Shown: positions 26,815-34,961 of the stretch, piece after piece
How the letters are laid out: each line of letters starts with the position of its first letter
Position numbering within the stretch: position 1 is the first letter of the stretch
DNA from: Nocardioidaceae bacterium
Lineage (GTDB): Bacteria > Actinomycetota > Actinomycetes > Propionibacteriales > Nocardioidaceae
Length of the DNA stretch: 64,000 nucleotides
Direction: 5' to 3'
Assembly: GCA_029266455.1 (NCBI GenBank)
Contig: JAQSWV010000001.1
Location: forward strand, 1-64,000
Translations under genes and position numbers: made by a program
The notes under the pieces: model-generated
Seen by the model: the letters and a program-made list of their open reading frames with translations, nothing else
What the model was told of the DNA's origin: nothing
Database searches by the model: none

Positions 26815-28134
26815 GTGAGCGAGGCGTTCGACGCCGTCGACATCATCCGTACCAAGCGCGACGGCGGGTCGCTCGCCGACGACCAGATCGACTGGGTCAT
26901 CGACGCGTACACCCGGGACGTCGTTGCCGACGAGCAGATGGCGGCGCTCGCCATGGCGATCCTGCTGCGTGGCATGGACCGACGCGAGATCGCCCGGTGG
27001 ACAGCCGCGATGATCGACAGCGGCGAGCGGATGGACTTCTCCTCCCTGCCGCGCCCCACGGCCGACAAGCACTCGACCGGCGGTGTCGGGGACAAGATCA
27101 CCTTGCCGCTGGCGCCGCTGGTCGCGGCGTGCGGGGCGGCCGTCCCGCAGCTGTCCGGCCGTGGCCTCGGGCACACCGGCGGCACCCTGGACAAGCTCGA
27201 GGCCATCCCGGGCTGGCGGGCATCGCTGAGCAACGACGAGATGATGCGCCAGCTCGCGGACGTCGGCGCCGTCGTCTGCGCGGCCGGCTCAGGGCTCGCC
27301 CCGGCGGACAAGAAGCTGTACGCGCTGCGCGACGTCACCGGAACCGTCGAGTCCATCCCGCTGCTCGCGAGCTCGATCATGAGCAAGAAGATCGCCGAGG
27401 GCACGGGCGCCCTCGTGCTCGACGTCAAGGTGGGCTCGGGCGCGTTCCTCAAGCACCCGGAGCACGCCCGCGAGCTCGCCGAGACCATGGTGGCGCTGGG
27501 CACGGACGCCGGAGTGAGGACGGTTGCCCTGATCACCGGCATGGACACGCCGCTCGGCCGCACCGCCGGCAACGCGCTCGAGGTGCGGGAGTCGCTCGAG
27601 GTGCTGGCGGGGGGCGGTCCGGCCGACGTGGTCGAGCTGACGCTCGCCCTCGCCCGCGAGATGCTCGCCGCCACCGGGCTCGACGACGTCGACCCGGCGG
27701 AGCGGCTGGCGGACGGCTCGGCGATGGACGTGTGGCGGCGCATGGTCGCCGCGCAGGGCGGTGACCCCGACGCCGACCTCCCCGAGGCGAAGGAGACCTC
27801 CGCGGTCGTCGCTGACGCCGACGGCGTGCTCGAGCGGCTGGACGCCCTTGCCGTGGGTGTCGCGGCCTGGCGGCTCGGGGCGGGGCGGGCCAGGCAGGGC
27901 GAGCCGGTGCAGGCGGGTGCCGGGGTGGTGCTGCACGCGAAGCCGGGCGACCACGTCCGGGCGGGGCAGCCGCTGCTCACCCTGCACACCGACACCCCGG
28001 AGCGGTTCGACCGCGCGCTGAGTGCGCTCACCGACACGGACGGCGAAGGCTCTGCGGCGTGGGTCATCGGTGCGGGCGACCCGGGCGACTCGGGCGACCG
28101 GGCCGACATCGTGATCGACCGCGTCGACGCCTAA
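26815..28134 (+). CDS. deoA: Thymidine / pyrimidine-nucleoside phosphorylase
   Basis: A 439-residue phosphorylase that splits (deoxy)uridine or thymidine into base and (deoxy)ribose-1-phosphate. KHSTGGVGDKITLPLAPLVA, SGRGLGHTGGTLDKLE and SSIMSKKIAEG are the phosphate- and nucleoside-binding motifs. The C-terminal alpha/beta domain (about 340-430) is complete. GGAGGAGG precedes GTG 26815 after a 76-nt gap from cdd. Gram-positive enzymes often accept both uridine and thymidine, so deoA versus pdp naming is not certain. Its TAA overlaps the stop of the convergent MaoC gene. Confidence 0.93.
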   Translation: MSEAFDAVDIIRTKRDGGSLADDQIDWVIDAYTRDVVADEQMAALAMAILLRGMDRREIARWTAAMIDSGERMDFSSLPRPTADKHSTGGVGDKITLPLAPLVAACGAAVPQLSGRGLGHTGGTLDKLEAIPGWRASLSNDEMMRQLADVGAVVCAAGSGLAPADKKLYALRDVTGTVESIPLLASSIMSKKIAEGTGALVLDVKVGSGAFLKHPEHARELAETMVALGTDAGVRTVALITGMDTPLGRTAGNALEVRESLEVLAGGGPADVVELTLALAREMLAATGLDDVDPAERLADGSAMDVWRRMVAAQGGDPDADLPEAKETSAVVADADGVLERLDALAVGVAAWRLGAGRARQGEPVQAGAGVVLHAKPGDHVRAGQPLLTLHTDTPERFDRALSALTDTDGEGSAAWVIGAGDPGDSGDRADIVIDRVDA

Positions 28135-28640
28135 CCGGCGGGGACCAGCAGCGCCAGGGTGTCGGCGACGCACGCCGGCTTGGCGGTGACGCCCGAGGCC
28201 GTGGCGAGGTCCTCGATCTCGACCGTCCAGTGCAGGATGACCTGCACCGAGCCCGGTGCGGGTCCGGCCACCTCGCGGGCATCGTTGACGGTGCCCCGGG
28301 CACGGACCCGCCGGCCGACCCGCAGTGCCTGCGGGAAGCGCACCTTCTCCGTGCCGTAGTTGATCCTGGCGGCGCAGCCCTCGAAGGTGACCACCTCGGC
28401 GGCGAGCATCGGGATCAGGGCCAGGGTCAGGTAGCCGTGCGCGATCGTGCCGCCGAACGGTCCGGCCGCCGCCCGCTCCGGGTCGACGTGGATCCATTGC
28501 CGGTCGCCCGTGGCAGCCGCGAAGGCGTCCACCCGCTGCTGGGTCAGCGCGACCCAGGATCCCGGGCCGACGTCCTCGCCGACGGCGGCCAGCACGTCGG
28601 CGGGCCGTTCGAACACCCGCGCGACAGCGGGGATCTCCAC
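28131..28640 (-). CDS. MaoC-family (R)-specific enoyl-CoA hydratase-like protein
   Basis: A 169-residue hot-dog-fold protein. VDAFAAATGDRQWIHVDPERA contains the catalytic Asp and His of the hydratase motif, followed by GGTIAHGYLTLALIPML. Family members hydrate trans-2-enoyl-CoA. It ends the deoC-aldehyde dehydrogenase cluster but may have its own start, since TAGGGT lies 6 nt upstream. A link to deoxyribose catabolism is not obvious. Confidence 0.88.
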   Translation of the reverse strand: MEIPAVARVFERPADVLAAVGEDVGPGSWVALTQQRVDAFAAATGDRQWIHVDPERAAAGPFGGTIAHGYLTLALIPMLAAEVVTFEGCAARINYGTEKVRFPQALRVGRRVRARGTVNDAREVAGPAPGSVQVILHWTVEIEDLATASGVTAKPACVADTLALLVPAG

Positions 28641-28646
28641 CGCTGG

Positions 28647-28652
28647 ACCCTA
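28647..28652 (-). promoter_or_regulatory. TAGGGT -10 for the MaoC gene (leaderless)
   Basis: On the minus strand TAGGGT is followed by CCAGCG and GTG 28640. Its first three bases are the stop codon of the upstream ALDH-like gene. Confidence 0.45.
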
Positions 28653-29555
28653 GACCCCGACCGGGTGCCACACGGTCTTGATCTCGAGGGTCCAGCGCAG
28701 CCGGTCCATCCCCGGGTCGGCGGTCCAGTCCTCGGGAACGACCGGCGGGCGGCGTACGCGCTTGAGGTTCTCCGCGGCGGCGGCCTCCAGCTCGCCGGCC
28801 AGCTGACCGGTCGGCTCATCGCTGTCGGCCCCACCGGCGCCGGTGAGGTCGAGGGCATCGACGTCCAGGTGCGAGGCGAGCCAGGGGGCGATCTCGGCCA
28901 CCCGCCCGGTCAGCAGGTTGACCACGCCGCCGGGCACGTCGGAGGTGGCCAGCACCTCGGCCAGCGTCACCGCCGGCAGCGGCACCCGCTCGGAGGCGAT
29001 GACCACCACCGTGTTACCGGTGGCCACGACCGGCGCGACCACGCTGACCAGCCCCAACAGGGACGACTCCTGCGGCGCGACCACGGCCACCACCCCCGTC
29101 GGCTCCGGCGTGGACAGGTTGAAGTACGGCCCCGCCACCGGGTTGGCGCCGCCCAGCACCTGACCGACCTTGTCGGCCCACCCCGCGTACCAGACCCATC
29201 GGTCGATGGCGGCGTCGACGACCTCCTCGGCCCGAGGGGCGGCCAGGCCCTCGCCGCGACCCACCTCGGCGGCGAACTGTGCCTTGCGGCCCTCCAGCAC
29301 CTCGGCCACGCGATAGAGGACCTGTCCCCGGAGGTACGGGGCACGCGCGGCCCATCCCGGCTGCGCCGTGCGTGCCGCCACCACCGCGTCGCGCGCGTCC
29401 TTGCGCGAGGCCTGTGCGGCATTGGCCCAGAACCGGCCCTCCGCGTCGCGGACGACGAAGGAGCGGCCGCTCTCGCTGCGCGGGAACGCACCGCCGATGT
29501 AGAGCTTGAACGTCTTGCGCACGGTGAGCCGGTCACCCGGCCGGTCAGCCGTCAC
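28650..29555 (-). CDS. Truncated aldehyde-dehydrogenase-like protein, no catalytic domain
   Basis: A 301-residue protein resembling only the N-terminal half of ALDHs: FKLYIGGAFPRSESGRSF, the WYAGWADKVGQVLGG stretch, VVAPQESSLLGLVSVVAPV and GNTVVVIASERVPLPAV. The segment carrying the catalytic Cys and the C-terminal oligomerisation region are missing, replaced by a short tail (residues about 245-301). The stop is clean and codon use normal, so it is not an obvious recent deletion. It starts 13 nt after the full ALDH gene, so it may be a non-catalytic partner. As I recall, such pairs recur in Actinobacteria. Confidence 0.8.
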   Translation of the reverse strand: MTADRPGDRLTVRKTFKLYIGGAFPRSESGRSFVVRDAEGRFWANAAQASRKDARDAVVAARTAQPGWAARAPYLRGQVLYRVAEVLEGRKAQFAAEVGRGEGLAAPRAEEVVDAAIDRWVWYAGWADKVGQVLGGANPVAGPYFNLSTPEPTGVVAVVAPQESSLLGLVSVVAPVVATGNTVVVIASERVPLPAVTLAEVLATSDVPGGVVNLLTGRVAEIAPWLASHLDVDALDLTGAGGADSDEPTGQLAGELEAAAAENLKRVRRPPVVPEDWTADPGMDRLRWTLEIKTVWHPVGV

Positions 29556-29567
29556 AGCACCCGCCCC

Positions 29568-30998
29568 TCACCGTAGGTAGCCCTCGAGCCCGTGCCGCCC
29601 GCCCTCGCGGCCGTAGCCGGACTCCTTGTAGCCCCCGAAGGGGCTGGCCGGGTCGAACACGTTGAACGTGTTGGCCCACACCACGCCGGCCCTGAGCTGC
29701 GCGGCCATCCACAGGATCCGTGAGCCCTTCTCGGACCAGACGCCGGCAGACAGCCCGTACGGCGTGTTGTTGGCCTTGGCCACGGCCTCGGCCGGGGTGC
29801 GGAAGGTCAGCACCGACAGCACCGGGCCGAAGATCTCCTCGCGCGCGATCCGGTGCGCCTGGGTGACACCGGTGAACAGCGTGGGAGCGAACCAGAAGCC
29901 GTGATCGGGCAGCGCGCACGGTGCCGACCAGCGCTCGGCGCCCTCGGCGTCGCCCGCCGCCGACAGCTCGCGGATGCGCGCCAGCTGCGCCGCGGAGTTG
30001 ATGGCGCCGACGTCGGTGTTCTTGTCCAGCGGGTCACCCACGCGCAGCTCGGCCATCCGCCGCTTGAGCCGCTCGAGCACGTCGTCGTGCACGCTCTCCT
30101 GCACGAGCAGCCGGGAGCCGGCGCAGCACACGTGTCCCTGGTTGAAGAAGATGCCGTTGACGATGCCCTCGACCGCCTGGTCGAGCGGGGCGTCCTCGAA
30201 CACCACGTTGGCCGCCTTGCCGCCCAGCTCCAGCGTGAGCCGCTTGCTCGTCCCCGCCAGCGTCCGCGCGATCTGGCGTCCGACCGCGGTCGAGCCGGTG
30301 AAGGCCACCTTGTCGACACCGGCGTGCTCGACCAGCGCCTGCCCGGTGGCGCCGGGTCCGGTGACGATGTTGACCACGCCCGGTGGCAGGTCGGCCTGCT
30401 GACAGATCTCGGCGAACAGCAGCGCGGTCAGCGGTGTGGTCTCGGCCGGCTTGAGGACGACGGTGTTTCCGCAGGCCAGTGCGGGTGCGATCTTCCAGGC
30501 CAGCATGAGCAGCGGGAAGTTCCACGGGATCACCTGCCCGGCGACGCCGAGCGGCTGAGGGTCGGGACCGAAGCCGGCGTGCTCGAGCTTGTCGGCCCAC
30601 CCGGCGTAGTGGAAGAACCAGGCCGCCGCCAGCGGCAGGTCGACGTCGCGGCTCTCGCGGATCGGCTTCCCGTTGTCGAGGCTCTCGGCAACGGCCAGCT
30701 CGCGGGCGCGCTCCTGCACGATCCGGGCGATCCGGTACAGGTACTTCGCGCGCTCGCGGCCCGGCATCGCGCCCCACACCGCAGTGTGCGCCCGGCGCGC
30801 GGCGGCGACGGCACGGTCGACGTCGGCGGCGTCGGCCACGCCCACCTCTGCCAGCACCTCCTCGGTGGCGGGGTTGACGGTCTTCATGCGGTCCGGGCCG
30901 GTGGCGTCGACGAACGCGCCGTCGATGAACAGGCCGTACGACGACCGCAGGTCGACCACCGATCGCGACTCCGGGGCCGGCGCGTAATCGAAGACCAC
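29568..30998 (-). CDS. Aldehyde dehydrogenase, NAD-dependent
   Basis: A 476-residue complete [40 protein letters not shown] (catalytic Glu) and [14 protein letters not shown] (catalytic Cys) are present, with the [14 protein letters not shown] end. GTG 30998 is preferred because GGGAGG lies 8 nt upstream; a GTG at 31007 would overlap that ribosome-binding site. It starts 14 nt after deoC, which releases acetaldehyde, so oxidation of acetaldehyde to acetate is the likely job (inference). Confidence 0.93.
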   Translation of the reverse strand: MVFDYAPAPESRSVVDLRSSYGLFIDGAFVDATGPDRMKTVNPATEEVLAEVGVADAADVDRAVAAARRAHTAVWGAMPGRERAKYLYRIARIVQERARELAVAESLDNGKPIRESRDVDLPLAAAWFFHYAGWADKLEHAGFGPDPQPLGVAGQVIPWNFPLLMLAWKIAPALACGNTVVLKPAETTPLTALLFAEICQQADLPPGVVNIVTGPGATGQALVEHAGVDKVAFTGSTAVGRQIARTLAGTSKRLTLELGGKAANVVFEDAPLDQAVEGIVNGIFFNQGHVCCAGSRLLVQESVHDDVLERLKRRMAELRVGDPLDKNTDVGAINSAAQLARIRELSAAGDAEGAERWSAPCALPDHGFWFAPTLFTGVTQAHRIAREEIFGPVLSVLTFRTPAEAVAKANNTPYGLSAGVWSEKGSRILWMAAQLRAGVVWANTFNVFDPASPFGGYKESGYGREGGRHGLEGYLR

Positions 30999-31012
30999 CG
31001 CGAGCACCTCCC

Positions 31013-31999
31013 TCAGTCGAGTGTCACGTGGTCCGGCCCGGAGTAGTGCCCGGTCGCCAGTTTCTGTCGTTGCAGCAGCAGGTCGTTGAGCAGCCCGGAT
31101 GCACCGAAGCGGAACCAGCGGGGGTCGAGCCAGTCGCCGCCGGTGACCTCGTTGACCATCACCAGGTAGCGGACCGCGTCCTTGCTGGCGCGGATCCCGC
31201 CGGCCGCCTTGACCCCTACCTGGCGCCCGGTCGCCGCCCGGAAGTCGCGCACCGCCTCGAGCATCACCAGGGTGACCGGCAACGTGGCGGCCGGCTGCAC
31301 CTTCCCGGTCGAGGTCTTGATGAAGTCGGCTCCGGCGAGCATCGCGAGCCAGGAGGCCCGCCGGACGTTGTCGTACGTGCCCAGCTCGCCCGTCTCGAGG
31401 ATCACCTTGAGATGCACCTCACCGCCGCGTCCCGCACCTGGCCCACGGCACGCCTGCTTGACCGCGACGATCTCGTCGAGGACGCGGCCCTCGTGACCGG
31501 ACAGGAAGGCCCCCCTGTCGATGACCATGTCGATCTCGTCGGCGCCCGCCGCGACTGCCTCGGCGGTGTCACGCAGCTTCGTCTCCAGCGACGCCCGGCC
31601 CGAGGGGAACGCGGTGGCGACACTGGCGACCTGCACGCGGGAGTGCCCCGTGGAGTTGCCGAGGGCTGCCCGGGCGGTGCCGGCGAGATCGGGATAGACG
31701 CACACGGCGGCCACCGACGGGCAGCCGGGGTCGCTCGGGTCGGGACGCAGCGCCTTGGCCGCGAGCGCACGCACCTTGCCGGCGGTGTCGGCCCCCTCGA
31801 GGGTCGTGAGGTCGATCATGGATATCGCCAGGTCCACCGCGTACGACTTGGCGCTGGTCTTGACCGACCGGCTCGCGAGCATGGCTGCGCGCGCCTCGGC
31901 TCCGACCTGGTCGACGCCGGGGAGTCCGGCCAGGAAGCCGCGCAGTGCTGCCTCTGACCCGGTGATGTCACCGAGAGGTGCGGTGGACGTCGTCGTCAC
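31013..31999 (-). CDS. deoC: Deoxyribose-phosphate aldolase
   Basis: A 328-residue class I aldolase splitting 2-deoxyribose-5-phosphate into glyceraldehyde-3-phosphate and acetaldehyde. The Schiff-base lysine lies in DFIKTSTGK, with the second lysine in VGVKAAGGIR. It is longer than the 220-260-residue bacterial form because of an N-terminal extension like those of larger DeoC proteins. It runs convergent to the cdd-deoA operon and leads the aldehyde dehydrogenase genes. Confidence 0.94.
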   Translation of the reverse strand: MTTTSTAPLGDITGSEAALRGFLAGLPGVDQVGAEARAAMLASRSVKTSAKSYAVDLAISMIDLTTLEGADTAGKVRALAAKALRPDPSDPGCPSVAAVCVYPDLAGTARAALGNSTGHSRVQVASVATAFPSGRASLETKLRDTAEAVAAGADEIDMVIDRGAFLSGHEGRVLDEIVAVKQACRGPGAGRGGEVHLKVILETGELGTYDNVRRASWLAMLAGADFIKTSTGKVQPAATLPVTLVMLEAVRDFRAATGRQVGVKAAGGIRASKDAVRYLVMVNEVTGGDWLDPRWFRFGASGLLNDLLLQRQKLATGHYSGPDHVTLD

Positions 32000-32006
32000 C
32001 GTTCGC

Positions 32007-32012
32007 AGTGTA
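32007..32012 (-). promoter_or_regulatory. TACACT -10 for deoC (leaderless)
   Basis: On the minus strand TACACT ends 7 nt before GTG 31999, with GCGAACG between and no ribosome-binding site. Confidence 0.45.
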
Positions 32013-32039
32013 GGGGCCGCTCGCGCGGGCGCTCACGGG

Positions 32040-32045
32040 CACAAT
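32040..32045 (+). promoter_or_regulatory. CACAAT -10 for the PH-domain gene (leaderless)
   Basis: CACAAT ends 6 nt before ATG 32052; the intervening GCCGGG is not a ribosome-binding site. It lies back to back with the deoC promoter within 40 bp. Confidence 0.4.
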
Positions 32046-32051
32046 GCCGGG

Positions 32052-32696
32052 ATGGCTGAGCCACCCGTGGCCCCTGCCCCGCCGGTGGAGCGCTTCCGAT
32101 CCACGGCGGGACACCTGCTGGGCTGGGTCGGGATCGCCGGCTTCGCGCTGCTTGCCGCCGAGTCGGCATCCCGCTCGTGGTCGCTTCCGGGCCTGGCCAC
32201 CTGCGCCGTCCTCGTCTGGGCGGCCACGGTGATGTGGGTCGGCCTGGTCCGGCCCAGCGTGCTCGCGTACGGCGACCACCTGCTGCTCCGGAGCGCCTTC
32301 CGCGACACCGTGGTGCCGTGGCACCTCATCGACGGCATCGCGGTGCGGCTGGTGCTCCGGCTGCACGTCGGCGACGAGGTCCTGCAGACCGGGGCGGTGT
32401 CGCGCCGTGCACGCTCCCTCGCGCCGGGCGGCGGCGGAGCAGGGGGCAGCGGGCCGATGCTCGGGGGGGTGGTCGACCGCTTGTCGGTGGCCGCCCCGGA
32501 CCACGCCACGGTCGACCATCCCCAGTACCCCCAGTACGTCGAGATGCGGCTGAGGGAGCTCGCGAGCCAGCGGGCCGAGGCGTCCCGCTCGCGGCCGGCG
32601 GTGCAGCGGTCCTGGGCTCGGGTCCCCACCGCGGCCTTCGCGGTCAGCTCCTCGGTGGCCGCGGGACTGCTGGGAGCCGCCGCGCTGCTGTCCTGA
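32052..32696 (+). CDS. Bacterial PH-domain-like membrane protein
   Basis: A 214-residue protein with two hydrophobic segments near residues 20-65, a beta-rich central part (LAYGDHLLLRSAFRDTVVPWHLIDGIAVRLVLRLHVGDEVL) like actinobacterial PH_6 proteins, a Gly-rich linker, and a last hydrophobic segment at 190-214. Function unknown. ATG 32052 is picked from the leaderless promoter; the reading frame remains open upstream into the deoC region. Confidence 0.7.
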   Translation: MAEPPVAPAPPVERFRSTAGHLLGWVGIAGFALLAAESASRSWSLPGLATCAVLVWAATVMWVGLVRPSVLAYGDHLLLRSAFRDTVVPWHLIDGIAVRLVLRLHVGDEVLQTGAVSRRARSLAPGGGGAGGSGPMLGGVVDRLSVAAPDHATVDHPQYPQYVEMRLRELASQRAEASRSRPAVQRSWARVPTAAFAVSSSVAAGLLGAAALLS

Positions 32697-32760
32697 CCGA
32701 CTCCGGCATGGGCTCGGCGGGTGAGCTGCACAGTCAGCGCGGACTCCTGTCAGTCCGGCC

Positions 32761-34446
32761 TCAGCCGGAGTCGATGCCGAGCGCGGCGGACAGGTCGGCC
32801 GTGATCGCGTCCAGTCGCCCGGCGCCGGCGATCCTCGCGGCCTCCACCGCAGCGGTGCGCTCGGTGCCCGGGCCGCTCTCCACCTCGACCACGACCTCGA
32901 GGTAGCACTTGAGCTTCGGCTCCGTGCCCGACGGGCGCACCACCACCCGCCCTCCGGGGGACAGGCACAGGCGGAGACCGTCGGTGGGCGGCAGCTCGCC
33001 AGAGCCGGCGGACAGGTCGTCGACCCGGTCGACCGGCAGGCCGCCGAGCACGTCCGGCGGCGCCTCCCGGAGCCCCCGCATGGCGTCCGCGATGACCGAC
33101 TGGTCGTCGACCCGGACGGACAGCTGATCGGTCGCATGCACGCCGTACCGGGCCGCCAGCTCGTCCAGCCGGTCCAGCAGCGAGCGACCCTCCGCGTGCA
33201 GCCGTTCGGCGAGGTCACAGACCAGCAGCAGCGCGCTGATGCCGTCCTTGTCCCGCACCAGGTCCGGAGCCACGCAGTAGCCCAGTGCCTCCTCGTACGC
33301 ATAGGCCAACCCGTCGACGCGGGTCAGCCACTTGAAGCCGGTCAGAGTCTCGGCGTATGCGGCACCACGGTCCGGCGCCATCTTGGCCAGCAGTGAGGCC
33401 GACACGATGGTGGTCGCGTACGCCCCCCCGCGCCCGGTCGCAAGCAGCGTGTCTGCGAGCAGGACCCCCACCTCGTCGCCCGTGAGCATGCGCCAGTGCT
33501 CCCCGCGGCGCCCGGTCCCTCCTTCGCCCAGAGGTACGGCGACGGCGCAGCGGTCCGCATCCGGGTCGTTCGCGATGACCAGGTCGGCCTCGACCCGCGC
33601 CGCCAGCTCCAGTGCGAGGTCCATCGCGCCGGGCTCCTCGGGATTCGGGAATGCCACGGTCGGGAAGTCCGGGTCCGGCTGCTGCTGCTCGGCGACGGGA
33701 TGCCGATCGGCGAAACCCGCCCCGCCGAGGACGTCGTCGACCATGGAGTCGCCGACGCCGTGCAGCGACGTGTGCACCAGCCGCAGGGTGCGGGTGCCCG
33801 GGGCGACCAGCGCCAGCACGTCACGCAGGTAGTCGGCGCGGACCTCGTCGCCGAGGTGCTGGTACGCCGCCCGAGGCAACCGGTCGACCCGGCCTGCTGC
33901 GGCGATGGCGGCGGCGATGGCGGTGTCGGCGGGCGGGGAGATCTGGCTGCCGTCCCCGAGATACACCTTGTAGCCGTTGTCCTGCGGAGGGTTGTGCGAA
34001 GCCGTCACCATCACCCCGGCCGCGCAGTCCAGCCGCCGGATCGCATAGGCCAGCACCGGTGTCGGCAGAGGTTCAGGCAGCAGCAGCGCCTCGCAGCCGG
34101 CCCCCTGCAGTATCGCCGCGGTGTCCTCGGCGAACGTCTCGGAGTTGTGCCGTGCGTCGTAGCCGATCACCACCCGAGGACGCGACCGGTCCTCCAGCAG
34201 GTACGCGCCCAGCCCGGCGGCGGCCTGGCCGACCACGACCCGGTTCATCCGGTTGGGCCCTCCGCCGAGGGCGCCACGGAGGCCGGCGGTGCCGAACTCG
34301 AGCCGGCCGGCGAACCGGTCCGCGAGCTCGTCCGCGGCCTGCGTGCTGCCGTCGGCCAGCAGTCGCTCGAGCTCGGCCCTCGTGTCCGGGTCGGGGTCCT
34401 GGTCGATCCAGTCGCGGACCCTCGCCCCGAGGTCGTCGGTCGTCAC
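32761..34446 (-). CDS. Phosphohexomutase-family protein (PmmB-like phosphoglucomutase/phosphomannomutase)
   Basis: A 561-residue alpha-D-phosphohexomutase. FGTAGLRGALGGGPNRMN is the N-terminal block, VMVTASHNPPQDNGYK holds the phosphoserine, NDPDADRCAVAVP binds magnesium, and RPSGTEPKLKCYLE binds phosphate. The family interconverts hexose or pentose 1- and 6/5-phosphates. No deoB is present, while deoA makes (deoxy)ribose-1-phosphate, so a phosphopentomutase role is plausible. As I recall, the M. tuberculosis relative pmmB sits near deoA and cdd too. GGAAGGGAAG precedes GTG 34446. Confidence 0.9.
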   Translation of the reverse strand: MTTDDLGARVRDWIDQDPDPDTRAELERLLADGSTQAADELADRFAGRLEFGTAGLRGALGGGPNRMNRVVVGQAAAGLGAYLLEDRSRPRVVIGYDARHNSETFAEDTAAILQGAGCEALLLPEPLPTPVLAYAIRRLDCAAGVMVTASHNPPQDNGYKVYLGDGSQISPPADTAIAAAIAAAGRVDRLPRAAYQHLGDEVRADYLRDVLALVAPGTRTLRLVHTSLHGVGDSMVDDVLGGAGFADRHPVAEQQQPDPDFPTVAFPNPEEPGAMDLALELAARVEADLVIANDPDADRCAVAVPLGEGGTGRRGEHWRMLTGDEVGVLLADTLLATGRGGAYATTIVSASLLAKMAPDRGAAYAETLTGFKWLTRVDGLAYAYEEALGYCVAPDLVRDKDGISALLLVCDLAERLHAEGRSLLDRLDELAARYGVHATDQLSVRVDDQSVIADAMRGLREAPPDVLGGLPVDRVDDLSAGSGELPPTDGLRLCLSPGGRVVVRPSGTEPKLKCYLEVVVEVESGPGTERTAAVEAARIAGAGRLDAITADLSAALGIDSG

Positions 34447-34468
34447 GGCTGTGCTTCCCTTCCGCGGC

Positions 34469-34918
34469 TCAGTGGCCGAGGGATCTGCAGGGTCGCGAGC
34501 GCAGGTCCGCCAGGTAGTCGCCCGGCGCCCCGGCCGCCTCGGCCGCAGCCACCATCACGCCGAGGTGCAGGGCGGAGGGCAGACCGCCTTCGTAGCCGTC
34601 CAGCACGTACAGCCACGCCATGACGTCGCCGGCCAGCATGTGCACCCGCACCTTGATCTTGCGGTAGAGCCCGATCTCGACGCCCTCCCAGGCGTCGAGC
34701 ATCCCGGCGTCCTCGTCGGTGACGTCGTAGACCGCCACGAAGACCTGGCCGCCCGGGTGCTCGACGACGGTGCCGAGAGCGCCGTCCCAGCCCCGCTCCT
34801 CACCGCCGAAGGTGAGCCGCCATCCGACGAGCCACCCCGTCCCCTGCAACGGGGAGTGCGGGCAGCGCTCGCCCATCCGGGCGGGGTCGAGGTTCGACCC
34901 GTAGGCGGCGTACAGCAC
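34469..34918 (-). CDS. Gamma-glutamylcyclotransferase-family protein
   Basis: A 149-residue GGCT-fold protein. AYGSNLDPARM at the N-terminus is the substrate-binding loop, and MLDAWEGVEIGLYRK carries the catalytic Glu region. GGCTs convert gamma-glutamyl-amines or glutathione derivatives to 5-oxoproline; the real substrate here is unknown. GTG 34918 follows TAGGCT by 8 nt. It is 22 nt upstream of the phosphohexomutase gene, so the two are likely cotranscribed. Confidence 0.88.
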   Translation of the reverse strand: MLYAAYGSNLDPARMGERCPHSPLQGTGWLVGWRLTFGGEERGWDGALGTVVEHPGGQVFVAVYDVTDEDAGMLDAWEGVEIGLYRKIKVRVHMLAGDVMAWLYVLDGYEGGLPSALHLGVMVAAAEAAGAPGDYLADLRSRPCRSLGH

Positions 34919-34926
34919 GGGCGATG

Positions 34927-34955
34927 AGCCTAGCCGTCAGGCGGTCGGGAAGAAT
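34927..34955. promoter_or_regulatory. Back-to-back leaderless -10 elements (GGCT gene and lpdA)
   Basis: TAGGCT on the minus strand (34932-34927) lies 8 nt before GTG 34918, and AAGAAT on the plus strand (34950-34955) lies 6 nt before GTG 34962. The two divergent starts are only 43 bp apart. Confidence 0.45.
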
Positions 34956-34961
34956 GGGCGC

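Noticed and set aside
31008-31012. Longer start (GTG 31007) for the aldehyde dehydrogenase
   Set aside because: That start overlaps its own ribosome-binding site GGGAGG; GTG 30998 has correct spacing.
32699-32772. GACTCCGGC / GCCGGAGTC inverted repeat as a terminator between convergent genes
   Set aside because: The 56-nt loop is long, and the right arm is inside the phosphohexomutase coding end; too weak to call.
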